64,000 nucleotides of DNA from Druceiella hillmani (GCA_039881145.1 JAYKKI010000148.1:813501-877500), one strand, 5' to 3'. Positions 1 to 12,379 are shown, numbered from the stretch's first letter. Notes: generated by a model from the letters alone, not told the origin. Translations and numbers: made by a program.

Positions 1-736
1 CGTTCTTGGCCAATTGTCGGCATTAGTACTACTACTAGTACTAATTAGCGAACAACACTTATACGATTTTATCTTCATGATTGTTTTTACTCGGATTAAA
101 TATCATACGAGTACAAAGGAAATAAGAAATGAAACACCAGATTCGATTAATGAATAATGCTTCCGAACTGGTTAATCAATTTGTCTCCGAAAGTGAATAG
201 CTTGTACATTAGACGGAGTTCTAAAACAGCTACACGTTCCTAAAGATAGTAATATTTCCATGGTTAGTAGGAAACCATTGAATTATTTTTATAGACTTTT
301 TCTTTAATTTCTAATTAGGCGACTTTTGGAACACCATAATTTTGTTTTTAACAAGCGTCATGTCAGCCCAACAAACAAATTTGCTTTAATAAGCTTTATT
401 AACCGTTTATTCATGAATCACGGTTCATACATAAGAATCAGTTTATGGCAGAAATGCCTTTCTCTTTATCTGGTGTTATTCGAAATTATCGTAACTAGAT
501 TTGTTCAATTCGTCATCTGATACATAGAATCGATAGCGATAGTTTTGTTCCACCAGTAAGAAGCGATACCGTTCATCTGGTTCTTGATGCAATTTGCTAA
601 AAATATAGCAGATCATTCATTGACATTCAAAGTTTGGCAAATAATTATATTTTATGTAAGAAACTGTCTATTCACCTGGGGTAAAACCCCGGTGACCCTC
701 GATCGGTAAAATATTAAGGCAATATACTCTTGAAGT
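1..736. other. AT-rich DNA, nothing recognised
   Basis: Stops are frequent in all six frames and no transposon motif, RNA gene or repeat was noticed. The short open frame near 326-520 has the F/I/L/N-rich composition expected of chance frames in AT-rich DNA. Confidence 0.6.
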
Positions 737-811
737 TATGTTAACATACACACACGCACACACGCGTACATATGTACACACACACACACGTTTGTGTGTG
801 TATGTACGATA
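737..811. repeat. CA/GT microsatellite with inverted halves
   Basis: An imperfect (CA)n run with CG and TA interruptions is followed by a (GT)n run. The two halves are roughly complementary (cgtacatatgtacac... against ...gtgtatgtacg), so the tract could form a hairpin. Alternating purine-pyrimidine throughout. Confidence 0.85.
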
Positions 812-1560
812 TTATTTATAAATTTAAAAGGATTTTATGAAAGAGATGGTTTTATTCCTAGACAATACTATGATGCCACATTAATTAGATAGCCATTGAC
901 ATCATATAATATTAGAAGTCTATAAACTGCAGTTTTATTAAATATTATCAAGAATTTCAAAAGCCGTACAAACAAATTAAGATTGGAACTATTTCTTTTA
1001 AAAAAATTCTGTTTATAGAGTGCGACAGCACAAAGTGTTTCATTGAATATAATCTATGGCAAATCATTTGAATTATTTGAAAGGATGTAATAAAACATTT
1101 ATAAACGTAAAATAATACAATGTTTACATTTTATAAAGAAGAATGATTTATATCTAAATTTGGCTCATTGGTTTAAAAATTGGATGGGTATGATAGACGA
1201 CTACGTAGACGGAGATACGGTTCAATGTATTTTTATGACATGTGAACTCTCCAAAAGTACACAAAAATTGCACAATTTGTCTTTTGAAATATTAAAACCC
1301 GCTAATAATAATATTTTAATATGATCACAGTTTCAACAATTAGGATGGAAAAGTGGTTGTTCCCCATATGAAATCATTTATTTACACGCCCACTTCGCAT
1401 ATTTCTGCAAAAACATGAATATGAGCTACAAAAAAAACAGAAACATAATGTAAAACATTTGTAAATGAAATGGAGCATATGCACCTATAGAAATAAAATT
1501 TTATATAAAATTTTGTAACAAATTATTACAAAACAAAATAGGATTATTTATTAAATATCG
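812..1560. other. AT-rich DNA, nothing recognised
   Basis: No open frame of note, RNA-like fold or repeat was noticed between the CA/GT tract and the minisatellite. Confidence 0.5.
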
Positions 1561-2022
1561 CCATAATTTTAGCCAGACGCACACACAATCTCATCTCACT
1601 CCTAAGTAAACATAATTTTTAGCCAGACACATAATACAGACACATAATTTTAGCCAGACAAATAATTAGATACATAATAGACACATAATTTTTAGACACA
1701 TAATTTTTAGCCAGACAAATAATTTTTAGCCAGACAATCTCATCTCACTCCCACATAAACATAATTTTTAGCCAGACACACAATCTCATCTCACTCCTAC
1801 GTAAACATAATTTTTAGCCAGATGCCATAATTTTTAGCCAGACTCCTACGTAAACATAATTTTTAGCCAGACGCCATAATTTTAGCCAGACGCACACACA
1901 ATCTCATCTCACTCCTACGTAAACAATCTCATCTCACTCCTACGATAGTTCGCGTAGCATAAATTATCACCATAATTTTAGCCAGACGCACACACAATCT
2001 CATCTCACTCCTAAGTAAACAT
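1561..2022. repeat. Mosaic minisatellite (tagccagac / ctcatctcactcc)
   Basis: About ten irregular copies of a unit built from two modules: 'cataatttttagccagac' and 'acaatctcatctcactcc' plus a 'tacgtaaa' linker. The modules occur in varying combinations: the first alone several times in a row near 1615-1730, both together at 1561-1610, 1730-1800 and 1960-2019. This is expected of unequal exchange and slippage. The array also contains one foreign 24-bp segment (about 1943-1966) that is shared with flanking sequence at about 2166-2189. Confidence 0.9.
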
Positions 2023-2165
2023 TTCGAATTCAGTAAGAGCTCGACACCATTCATTTGTGAGACCCTGAAAATAAGATTTATTTATGTTAAGTAATTTTTC
2101 GATTTCTTTTTGCGACTTGCAATGATAACCTATTAAAATAAATATAAAATAAAACAAAGGACAGT

Positions 2166-2189
2166 CGATAGTTCGCGTAGCATAAATTA
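2166..2189 (+). repeat. Flank motif also captured inside the minisatellite
   Basis: The segment cgatagttcgcgtagcat plus 'aaatta' occurs here in non-repetitive flank and again at about 1943-1966 inside the minisatellite. A match this long suggests the array captured flanking sequence, or that the flank was once part of the array. Confidence 0.75.
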
Positions 2190-2751
2190 ATGTATTGGCA
2201 TTTCTCTTATTCAACCGTTTACTCTATTATTTAAATGGTCATATCGTGCATTTCTTCATAAAACTTTGTATTTCCCGTCTCGTATATACCTTTTAATGGC
2301 GAGTTATGTTCTCATATAAAACGTGTGTCATATCCTCTCCTCATCTCTAGGAAAGTTACTTATCGATGATTAAGTTACTTCAGTTGACCAAAGTAGATAT
2401 TTTGTGAATAAATGTAATTCGCATAGTAATTGGGAATTGTTTAACTTCGTTAACTATAATTTGCTTTTTAGTTCATTTCGCAATTTGTCCATGATCTAAA
2501 TTAGAGAAAATAAACAGTCATTTCGTAGTACTTACATTGTAACGTAATCGCAAGTGAAAAAAAAAATTAAATGTCGCAATATTTTCTTTTCATTTATATT
2601 TTCTTGTATTAGTTTGATTCAAGCTATAATAAAACTAATATCATATATAAAGGATGGTACAAATGTTTAAAAATTTAACCTCATTTTATTACATGAAAAA
2701 AATCGTTTTCATCCTTTTATTACATATAAGTACATATACAGACACATATCC

Positions 2752-2848
2752 ACAATTAAATGAAACTACAAGATGTAGTATTATTTCTACTTTAAGTTCT
2801 TTTCCACGACCTAGGTTTCGTTTTATTACAACATCTTCAGGTTGGCTA
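2752..2848 (-). repeat. Dispersed repeat family, copy 1
   Basis: Aligns by eye, same orientation, with 27399-27498: 'caattaaatgaaactac', 'tattatttct', 'ccacgacctaggtttcg' and 'acaacatcttcaggttgg' have counterparts in order and spacing. On the minus strand it reads cctgaagatg...cgaaac...ggtcgtgg, a signature I associate with widely dispersed insect retroelement or Penelope-like termini; that assignment is inference. The short plus-strand open frame across it is not a gene. Confidence 0.6.
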
Positions 2849-2879
2849 TTAGCAAAGATTAACTCTTAGGAACATCCAA

Positions 2880-3569
2880 CAGATATGTTTCAAGTACAAT
2901 AGCGGAAGCCTGGTTTGTGTGGGTTTTCCCGCTGCTTATGTTAGTGAGTTTATTGTAGGGGAGCGGTGTAGGTTTTATTATATTTTTATGCATTATTAAT
3001 AAAAAAATTACCTAGGCGCATTTTATGCTTACTCAAATTTATAGCAAACTTAAAGTGTAAAATCTTTGTTAAAATTGGCATTATATGTTTATGAATAATT
3101 TTTATTGATAATTATATGTGTATTTTTGAAAACCGATCAATTAGATTATTTCATATTTTTCTTTGAAAGATTTTTGGCAACTGGAGTATATTACATAGAG
3201 TTCTACTCATAAGAGTAGTAGCTTTTGAGAAATCTAACGGAAAAACCTATATACTTATAGCTCATAAGTAATGAGTTTTCATAAAAGTGAATTTAATTTA
3301 AAAACAGATCCAGTGTGAGTTGTCGGCAGTTTTTGTAGTTAAATTTCATTAGCTTTATTTTTTATGTTTTTTCACATCTCCGAACTTCCATTTAGATTGA
3401 TTAATCTATAAGAACAAAAATTATCTGTTTCTCATTAGACACATTTTTCCTTTATAAATATCTGTATCTGGCGATATTCTGGTTCCATTTTATGATATCT
3501 GACCATGGTACGGGTAAAGCAAAATTTAAAATTGTTTTGAAAATATTGTGTTTTCCTAATTTTTTTTAA
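2880..3569. other. AT-rich DNA, nothing recognised
   Basis: No gene, transposon signature or repeat was noticed here. Confidence 0.5.
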
Positions 3570-3747
3570 TGACGCCGTGTAACTGGAAGTAATTGCTCAC
3601 GTGGCAATAAGTCCGCCATATGTACTATACATAAAACCGTATAACCGTGTAACGCGTATGATTGACTGGAAGAGATTGCTCATGTAGCAATAAGTCTGCC
3701 ATATATACTGCACATAAAAGTTAATAAGTAAATAAATAGATAAATAA
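3570..3747 (+). mobile_element. LINE-type 3' tail, two tandem copies, TAAA-like end
   Basis: Two copies, offset about 83 bp, of a segment of the form ctggaag(a)-a/gattgctca-gtggcaataagt-c/t-gccata-tgtact-cacataaaa. The second is followed directly by ttaataagtaaataaataga, a degenerate TAAA simple tail. The 'ctggaagagattgct...gcaataag..cgcc' segment is one I know from 3' ends of insect non-LTR retrotransposons; the exact clade is uncertain. No reverse transcriptase frame precedes it, so it is a truncated insertion. Tandem 3' ends can arise by template switching during target-primed reverse transcription. Confidence 0.55.
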
Positions 3748-4786
3748 CGTGCACATGTACTTCATTTGTAGTAAGTACTAATTATTTAATGTTTATTTCT
3801 ATAAGGGTATACATTCAGGGTGGTTTGTTTCAAAAACAAAAACAAAATTCTTATGACATCACTAGCATATCCGTTCGTCTGTTGATGTGGTACAGCCTTA
3901 TTATCCCAGATACCGTTTAACGTATAAACTTTGAACGCATGGTGATAAAACGTAATAGCCTGCAAAAATTTAAGTAGCTAACGTTAATAAATATTCGTAT
4001 TGAAATTTTTCAAGGAATGTAGCTAAAGTAGCTGATCGAATATATTTTTTATTTAATATATCGTGTAAGATATGAATTAACGGAGCTCGTAGGTTAAATT
4101 TAAGTTAACGTATTTTTTTAATTAAAACCGACAATCATATTTCGTATATTTTAAGTGTATGGACATATTCAAAAAATTGTACATATTTTAAAAATTCATG
4201 GGGCTTATTAGAATATAGATGACAAATTCGATTAAGTCTTGCTAAATATATTAAAATATTAAGTGGAAAAGCGACTTCCTGATTACCTTTATTAGCTTTT
4301 ACTTTAGTAAGTGCTTTTATAAGTTAATTAATTGATTGGCAGTCGTTCAGTGGAGAATAATTATTCACTAAATGATTTAGCAATATTCCTCTAGTGAATA
4401 ATTATTATATTTCAGGCGGCACTAATAAGTAACATTATTTTAATTTGTTGAATAATATTTTTGGCCGCTTTCAATTATTTCATCGACAAGCTGACGAAAT
4501 TGTTATCTAATTATTTTATCAATAATTTCAAGTAGGTCAACAGTTAACTTAGATAATTTGTTAAGAACATTGAAATTGTCATTTACTTAATTCAAAAAAT
4601 CAGACGATATTTTAATTCTTTTTATATGAATTATGCCATATTGTGTAAATAATTATGGGTTTATTAGGTTTTGTTAGGAAAATTATTGGTTCATACCGTA
4701 AGGGAATCTCACTCAGCATTTTCTTTTATATATTGGTTTTATTAATGGTACCCGGCTTCTCGTTTTTCTCACCTTCCCCAGACTGA
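3748..4786. other. AT-rich DNA with one small inverted repeat
   Basis: No gene is seen. The only structure noticed is the inverted repeat at 4356-4406. Confidence 0.5.
4356..4406. repeat. 15-bp perfect inverted repeat
   Basis: aataattattcacta (4356-4370) and its exact complement tagtgaataattatt (4392-4406) flank a 21-base loop. The AT-rich arms are partly self-palindromic, so chance is possible. Confidence 0.6.
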
Positions 4787-4945
4787 TCTCCACTGATTAA
4801 TCCTCAAACTGTTTCAGGAAGTTTCAGTGTCAATAATGGAATGCCACAAACTCAAGCACGTACGCACTCACGCCCGAATGGAATATATAAACCTGGTCCA
4901 TTGCTTAAATTTATATTAAGAAATAAACCCGGTTTAGGGGATTGA
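4787..4945 (+). other. Coding-like open stretch, possible terminal exon
   Basis: A 53-codon frame open from a TGA (4784-4786) to a TGA stop (4943-4945), with no ATG near its start. Its composition is unlike chance frames in AT-rich DNA: it includes TVSGSFSVNNGMPQTQ, ARTHSRPNGIYKPG and RNKPGLGD, rich in G, P, T, R and Q. An acceptor-like site, cctcaaactgtttcag, lies inside at about 4818. A terminal exon on the plus strand is possible, but the product is not recognised and a decayed transposon or conserved non-coding island is equally possible. Confidence 0.25.
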
Positions 4946-7325
4946 AAAGCAGGTGACTAAGGAGTAGTGTTTTATATGATTCCTAACTTTTATGCCTAAT
5001 TTTTTACATTTTTAAAGGGTTCACAAGTAATATAATCGAAGGGAAAGTACGATCATAAAAATTTATTTAATGACACGGAGTACAATATTCTTTTCTGGAA
5101 AAAAAAACTTACTTTCTTTATTTTAATAACATTTACTAGTCGGTAAACTAAGAAAAAATATTAAAATAAAGCATTCGCAGATATTTTACGAATATTCATA
5201 AAACTGCAAAAATGTTAATAAATATCTGCTCTTCTGATGTCTAAAGTCTCAGTGTAAACACAATTCCTCGATTAATTTAATACCCACTCTTAATGAATGG
5301 GCCAGACTAAATGTTTTTGTTCACACAAATACATCATCACTAATTGAAAACCTAAGTGGCGATGACCAGACTTAGCAAATTCAGCACTATGTTAACATTG
5401 TGTGCGTATTAAAATTTCCGTCATTGAGAAAAAAATCCATGAAAAAATCCTGTCAATACCAGGAACATGGTTGTTGTAATATAAAATATAAATAATTGTA
5501 TTATTTCACTTCCATACTTTTAGTAAGCTTAGCTGAACTTAGTTCCCATGAATCTCCTTTCCGTGAAACTCCCGTCAAAGAGTTTTCGACACTTTTCAAA
5601 GTTTCTTTAATAACTTTTGGATAAATAATATATTTTCCATATGTACTACAACTTCAGAGCATATATGGAGTATTGCACTAGAACTTCAGAGCATATATGG
5701 AGTAGATACAACCAGGTATAACGGTATTCATTAAGATAATAAAACTAGTCATAGATAATATGAGGAAACAATTAAGATCTATATTCCTCACATAATACTC
5801 ATATAAACTAGATTTCGCTGTAGAGCATAATAAACTAATGGTAAAAATCGAAAGAAAAGGCATTAACATTTTTTCTATTTATCACACTGTCTGTGTGAAG
5901 TGAAAATTTCAAGGTCTAAACTCGAAAATGGTTCGGAATTTTATCAAATATTTTAGGAAATCGGTTATACAACGATGAATATGTTTATTATAAGTATCAC
6001 TCGTTAGGTTTGAAAAATAACTACGAAGAGTTATCTTTTAAGGTTTTCTGTACAAAAACATAGATATGAGTGAGAGGGTGACATAGCAAACGAGCAATAC
6101 AGGGGCGAAGTGAATAATAGGTTTGAAATAATTCTGATTAATAAGACCAGGCAGAAGGTCATTGAATCAAGTATAATATGTAATTGTGTTGCTTCTCATA
6201 TCACAATATTTGTGGCAACTTTTTTCTATATGTAATTATATATAATGTACATGTACTGTAATTAATTCATAGTAATGTCATTATAATATTTCTCTCACTG
6301 AATTACCACATATAATTCTGCTAAGAATAAATTGGGCCTTAACGTTAATCCCACAAATTATCAGGAAAATTGGGAAATTACACATCTAGATGATGATAAG
6401 GCAAAGCCGTACTCTGGATTACGATGAAAGAGGTTTATGAAGAGGTAAGTTGCTAATATCTGTGTGATCAGGATCAAAGTACGTAGTCGTGATTTATGCC
6501 TATATAAGCATCAGGCAAAGGCAAAATTAAATTAAGCGACATATATTTAAAAATATTTCATTATATTTAATATTATAAAATATTTCATTATATTTCAATT
6601 GAAAAATAGGCTTACAGCCCTGAAATGATTATAATATTTTCAAGCATCGTGCTACTTTGGACTTAATAATTTCGAAATATTGTATAAAATATTATACTAA
6701 TTTAGACATATTTATGAAAATTGGAGACTTCATTGTGAATGTTGGTATTATTCTTTCAATGGCTATTATAAACTATGATTTACAGAGAAGTGTGAAAATA
6801 TTGTTCGCAGACCTTTCTTTAATTCGATTACAACATTGCGTATGAGATTTTTAATTGATTAAATATATACAACTTATTGGACGTTTAATTTGGTTGATAT
6901 TGTTTTTTTTATTAAAATTGTGGATTTAATTCATTATATTTTTTGAGTTATCCATAAATGTTTCGTGAACATTTGTGGCTAACTTAATTATTGCTTTCTT
7001 GTCTTCTTATTTTATTAATTTACTTCTTTATGTATTAAGATCAGATCATTTATAAAATTATTTATTTTGCTAAATATTATCATTATTCTCAAACATAACT
7101 TAAACTAAGTCATTCTTTTTCGAATCAATTGCAGTCTCAGGCATGTATTTCATGACTATTTTTGATATAAGGATGAATATTTCTATTGAGTCAATTTGCA
7201 ATAAATTGGTAGGAAAAGAGAATACAGAGATTCTTCACGGCTTCCTCCAACCTTACAACTATTCATTCTGATAACTCAACAATATGTAATTGTAGGAAAT
7301 ACGTTTTTTTCGTTTAAGTTGTATA

Positions 7326-7329
<4 letters not shown>
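4946..7329. other. AT-rich DNA, one short tandem duplication
   Basis: Apart from the 32-bp duplication at 5644-5706 nothing was recognised. The open frames near 5678-5869 and 6657-6845 are short and hydrophobic with no motif. Confidence 0.5.
5644..5706. repeat. 32-bp tandem duplication
   Basis: acttcagagcatatatggag occurs at 5651 and 5683 inside two nearly identical 32-bp units (act-a/c-aact... and act-a/g-aact...). This looks like a recent simple duplication. Confidence 0.9.
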
Positions 7330-7384
<55 letters not shown>

Positions 7385-7386
7385 GT
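7330..7386. repeat. (AT)n microsatellite
   Basis: About 24 uninterrupted AT units followed by gtatatgta. Frames that read YIYIYI across it are artefacts. Confidence 0.97.
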
Positions 7387-8696
7387 AACTGTAAAATATT
7401 TCCGTAGTTTCAAAAGTCTTAGAGTACTTTTTGTAGTAATATTTTCCTCCTTCAAACAAGCGTAAATATTCAATAATGAATGTTTACACTTGTTTGAAAG
7501 AGAAAGATATTGCCACAAAAAATATTGAAGTTTTTTTTGTGTAAAGGAATGTTAATACTAATATCTAAAAAGAACCTTGTACACGAGGCAGTTAATATGT
7601 CATGTTTGGGTGAATTACAATTAAGATTTCACAGGAAAATATATCTATGAGATTACCATCAGCATTAATTTTTTTCCGAACATTTATAATTTGATTGTTT
7701 AGTTAATAGTAGCAATTAACATAAAATATATATAATATATAAATTAAGATAAAATGCATTAACGAGATAGTAGGAGCTACCTCGTCTGCAGAGAAGTCTG
7801 ATGGGCAAGTATAGTTTTGTAATGCGTTTAATTTACGTCAGACACAGGTAATTAATCTATTTTAAATCTCGCGTAAGCTGACTGCGTTCCTCACGTTCCC
7901 CCGCTCTGCTCCCCCTACCCGCTCATGTTATTATAGTCTACTGCTCTCTGCCATCCGTTTGTAGGATTTTTTTATTTATACGAAACCTTTTGAGATATTA
8001 TGATACGAAATTACTCTTGGAACCCGTTGCGTCACCGAAAATAAATATAACATATTTTACTGCCCAGTTCCTGAATTTATTTCTTACCAAAATATGTGGC
8101 TGCAGTTTATGTTTAAGTTTTATTTATACGTTACGTACTCCACCTAATAATTTTCTCCTAATTGAAGTTTCACGTTTAGATCAACAGCGAGTGGATAGCT
8201 TCCTTTTGTCGAGTCATTGAATTTTACAACACTGTCAAATTTGTAATTAATAAACTGGTCCAGCTTGGTAACCGTTTATAATTATATCGAATTTTATTAC
8301 AATTGGTCATAAAATCTAATGAGAAATATTAATGAAATTCGGTCATATTATTCTTCCTATCGTATTATATTAATTTACTTATTTTTATGTTTACAATTAT
8401 AATTAAGTTTTGAAAAATTTCTCGGCAAGCGATTATTTTTTCATCAAAGCTAGTAAAATTTATATTCATCCTCGCATAAGATAGCAACGAAAAAGCAATT
8501 ACATAAAAATTTTTGTTTTTAAAATAATACTGGCCTTTCCTAAAATTCGAGTAAAAATAACATTATCTAATAACATTGCGCTTTTCAATTATTTCATTTA
8601 ATGTCATAGTAATATTAATGTCAATGAAACTGGTCTGGTAATAATTTAAATGATGATGAGACTGACTTATTATATTTTATCGTGATTTAACATTTG
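7387..8696. other. AT-rich DNA with a C-rich island near 7870-7960
   Basis: Mostly featureless. At about 7870-7960 base composition shifts sharply: 'gcgttcctcacgttcccc', 'cgctctgctccccctaccc' and 'gctctctgccatccg', pyrimidine-rich and out of keeping with the rest. No protein or RNA gene was recognised in the island; it may be a transposon remnant. Confidence 0.45.
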
Positions 8697-8925
8697 AAAT
8701 ATATATATGTATATATACGTGCGTGCGTGCGTACGTGCGCGCGTCCGTGCGCGAGCGCGTGCGCGTGCGTGTCCGCGTGCGTGTGTGTGCGTGTGTGTGC
8801 GTGTGTGTGTGTGTGTATGCGTGTGTGCGTGTGTGCGTGTGTGCGTTTGTGCGTGTGTGCTTGTGTGTGCGTGTGCGCTCGCGCGTTTGTGTGTGTGCGC
8901 GCGCGCGCGTGTGTGTGTGTGTGTA
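8697..8925. repeat. Complex GT/GC/AT alternating tract (Z-DNA prone)
   Basis: About 230 bp that are almost wholly alternating purine-pyrimidine: an AT start, then gtgcgtgc and gcgcgtgcgcg segments, long (GT)n, then gcgcgcgcgcgtgtgtg. Alternating GC/GT tracts this long are the classical sequence type for left-handed DNA. Five overlapping open frames (CVCVCV, HTHTHT) are repeat artefacts. Confidence 0.97.
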
Positions 8926-10377
8926 GATTTACATAGCACACTTTAAAATGAGACATCGTTCTTAAAGTATTAATGTTTTTTTAAGTGCATCAAAGACTTT
9001 ATTATTGCGGTAAACAGGGAAGCAGATCGCTGATCCTTTTAAAAGAGTTAATAGATGTATTCTGCCTTTATCAGATTACAATATTTGTAGCCATCTTTTT
9101 AGCCAAATCTGACAAGCGAGACAAGAAGATATAGAACTGATTGGCATTTTTTTTTCTTTATTTTGTTAATTTTTCTTGTGACTGAAGCACAGAAGGCACA
9201 ATTGTTTTAGTTATCTTAAAGGGTTTTTCTTCATTTGTTCAATAAGCAAGTATTTGCTTACTTTCAAATGATAAATTTATTTTGGTATCAGCTGCGGTTA
9301 CACAACGCCATTATGGTAAGGAAGAACGATTGATTGTACTGCAATACAGAAGTATACAAAACATGATCAAATTCCTTAATTTCCCACCTGATTAATTCCT
9401 ATAAGATCTTATTCATTGATATATGTCCTTTTTCTAAAATGATTTACATTTTTTAATCGTTAACATTGAAAAACCTAATGATGGGCTTTGGCTATTATTA
9501 TTAAAAATAACACAGAAAAGTTGTCTTTATTTAAGAGAAAATAGAAAAAAAATTAGTCAGATGAAATAAGAATTTAAGTATTTCCAATTGTAAGATATTT
9601 CAATAAAATATTTAAATTCTAGGATACAAATCTTAATATTATATTTATTTAGTGATCAACGTAGTTTGATGTTATGAAATAGAATCTTTTATTAATAAAA
9701 AAATATGAAAAATAAATATCCGCAAAAAGGAGAAGATAAAAAAGAAAGCAAAACTATATTTATAACGTGTATAGATTTCGTGTGGTGTGTAGCGCACAAC
9801 TGTAATCTTAGAAACGTAAACTGATAAAGGTTTCAGAATTCGAAGTAATATTGAGATATATAAACTTTGTATAAAAATGAAAAACTTTGCCCTAACTATA
9901 TTTCAGTGAGAATATAATTTTATGCTATTTCTTTTTAGATATTATTCTATGTTTTCAAGAAACAAATTATGCGAAATGTAAAGAAATATTAGATGACCAC
10001 TAAAAAAAGAATATTTAGATAAGAGAGGCAAAAGTAATATGATAAAATAAAGTTATTTGAATTTATTTTCCTTATCCTAAATTGAAGTTAGCTCTTTAAA
10101 ATCCCAAAGGAACCATTCTATTTACTCTAATGTTTACAAAAAAGCTTCATAAAGTTTTAAAATGTCGGATCTAAGTGCCTGTGTAATATAAACTAATGTT
10201 TACTGTAAACCTTAAGGGCGTGTATGAATAATGGTAGTTGATTTGTGTTTTTTAACATAACATTTCAAATAAAACATTACACTAGTAAAAAACGTGGTAG
10301 GAAATTTACAGTAGTAACAAATCTATATAGACGACATATTACAAACTAAAAGCATTACTCACATTTTAATAAAGATC
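8926..10377. other. AT-rich DNA, nothing recognised
   Basis: No open frame, repeat or RNA-like structure stands out. Confidence 0.5.
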
Positions 10378-10480
10378 CGTCAAGCACGAATGGAATTCGC
10401 ACTACGAGGGTTCAGCACACATTTAAATATTTATAAACATTTATTGATCCATAATATTCCATTTAAACTATTTACAAAAT
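10378..10480 (+). repeat. Fragment of the 'cctgtcaag' dispersed family
   Basis: ccgtcaagcacgaatgg ... atttataaacatttatt ... ttccatttaaactatttac aligns in order with cctgtcaagtacgagg ... cttataaacatttaaac ... ttccattgaactatttgt at 18067-18150. The '(c)ctgtcaagt(g/a)cgag' start is one I know from abundant insect interspersed repeats. The copy fades out downstream. Confidence 0.55.
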
Positions 10481-11694
10481 TTTAATTTTTTGAATGGAAA
10501 AATATTGCCTGCTGTTTTCTTTCACGTGCGTATATTTAAAAAACATTTTGATATGTGATGCGACTACAAATTAAAAATATTCGGATTTTTTTCTTTACTT
10601 ATTCTATAGAATAAGTCACGCAATTGTGACACAATTATGTGAGTCACAATTGTGTAATATTATAATGACTTTTAGTAAACTTTTCATTCTGCAATAAATC
10701 AATAACAAAAATGTCAATAGAAATGCAAAACTTCCACACATTATTTAAAGGGGAGAAGCAATGTTTTTTAAAGACTTCTCTTAAAGTTATGAAAGTTTTG
10801 AATGTGAATTTATACAGCTATCATATTTCTCATTTTATTATGAAGCCGCATCCCGCAGAAATTGTCTAATATTAATTCAGTGAGTTAAAGGTTACTTCAA
10901 TTAAACAAATTTAGACTATTACGGATAAAAAAGTTCCCTGAAAAAATGGAATACTCGTTCCGAATGATCAATATTAGTAATCGATTTATATCTCAATAGT
11001 ATATTATAAAATACACTGTAGAGCAACTGCCGGAATGTGCGGTTTTGGTTTCATCAAAGATGTTATCTGGTTCATTTGTGTTAAAAACCAATGGAAATAA
11101 ACGACGATAAATGTTTGATAAACCAAAGCCAAATATCCTGCTACTTGCTTTATATAGCAAACAATATATTTTAGGACAAAGAATTTTTGAAATTATCATA
11201 AATTGACTATTAATTATATAGTATAACAATCATACCTACTACTAATAATATTAATTACTTACAGCAACATGATAATATTATAATGAATTTCTATTAACTA
11301 TATCTTCAAAAATATTAACAGTCTTAAGAATTCCGTAGTAACCAAGAACTTTTGCAAGAGTCACCCTTAAAATATCCCATTTAGGTCCATTAACAATTTG
11401 TTCCGTTCCATAGTAACTGAGAAAGTGTCCCAAAGAAATCCCATTTGAAATCCCATCCCGGACCGAAAGTATTTAATTTAATTGTGATCTAAGCAAGAAC
11501 ATATGATGAGAAGTAAACCATCAATAATTTTACGATGAGCATAAAAACCGTTTCGGAGATAAAAATGGTCCAAATGGAGATAAACTCAAGCATTGCGACT
11601 TGTTAAATTAATGACTTGATAATGGAACCTTCTGTCAGTCGTGGGCACTATTTATTGAAATGGACATTTCATTTCAGCTTTCCTTTTCGAAAAC

Positions 11695-11696
<2 letters not shown>
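10481..11696. other. AT-rich DNA; small inverted repeat at 10621-10652
   Basis: caattgtgac (10621-10630) and gtcacaattg (10643-10652) form a 10-bp inverted repeat. Otherwise nothing was recognised. The 78-codon minus-strand frame at 10993-11229 has no recognisable motif. Confidence 0.45.
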
Positions 11697-11741
<45 letters not shown>

Positions 11742-11745
11742 ATAC
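11697..11745. repeat. (TA)n(TG)n compound microsatellite
   Basis: About 14 TA units pass directly into about 7 TG units and end in tatacgcata. Confidence 0.96.
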
Positions 11746-12379
11746 GCATACTAATATCTAAGAGCAATGATTTACTAGTTGAAATTGGTCATTTTGATGC
11801 CGCGGGTAACATAGCATCTCGATCTTCAAGATCTTCGGTTCACCGCTTCGGAGTTATGACCGTAGTTAGTTATGTAATACTCTTTTTCATGTGCGCGCCT
11901 TAGTCTTATTATTATATTTATTGCTTGTTTTATCGCTTTATCATAATATGACATTTCATTTTTTTGTAATGCGTTAGTTGTACAACCACAAAAGCATTTC
12001 CTTTTGTACACATAAAATATATGAATAAAGGATTAATCTACAAACTCACAACATACGCGTAGCGATGTCACGCGTTGGTGTGCAACAACTCTGAATCCCA
12101 TGCGCCTAGCACTTTTATTTAATTTGTATTATTATTATTACGTCTAGACAATCATGACAAATATTAGTATTTTCCAGTTTTGATACAGATTCTGCCCACT
12201 AACCAGGTGAGCTAACCAAAAAGACTTTGTACAATGATTTGATCTTCCCATGCGGCTTTATCCAGGCAGTAGGATGTAGTCACGGCATTGATGACCTTCA
12301 ACAACCGACGACAGTAAAATACTGCAGGGGAAATACTGTTAGCTTAATTTTTTTTATACTCTCATGTTATGAGCCCTGG
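11746..12379. other. Mixed DNA with GC-richer patch at 12230-12350
   Basis: The patch at 12230-12350 is less AT-rich and open for about 40 codons on the plus strand before the T-rich tract. On the minus strand it reads AVTTSYCLDKAAWEDQIIV, vaguely like LINE C-terminal tails. No assignment is made. Confidence 0.3.

Noticed and set aside
2654..2869. 71-codon plus-strand frame with a hydrophobic start
   Set aside because: Its second half is the dispersed repeat shared with 27.4 kb, so it is not an independent gene.
7259..7518. Open frames with YIYIYIYI runs (also at 28495-28695, 29650-29856, 32622-32816 and 60626-60808)
   Set aside because: They are translations of (AT)n microsatellites; the parts outside the repeats have no motif.
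8670..8956. Five overlapping open frames encoding CVCVRACV or HTHTHARA proteins
   Set aside because: They are translations of the GT/GC microsatellite on both strands.
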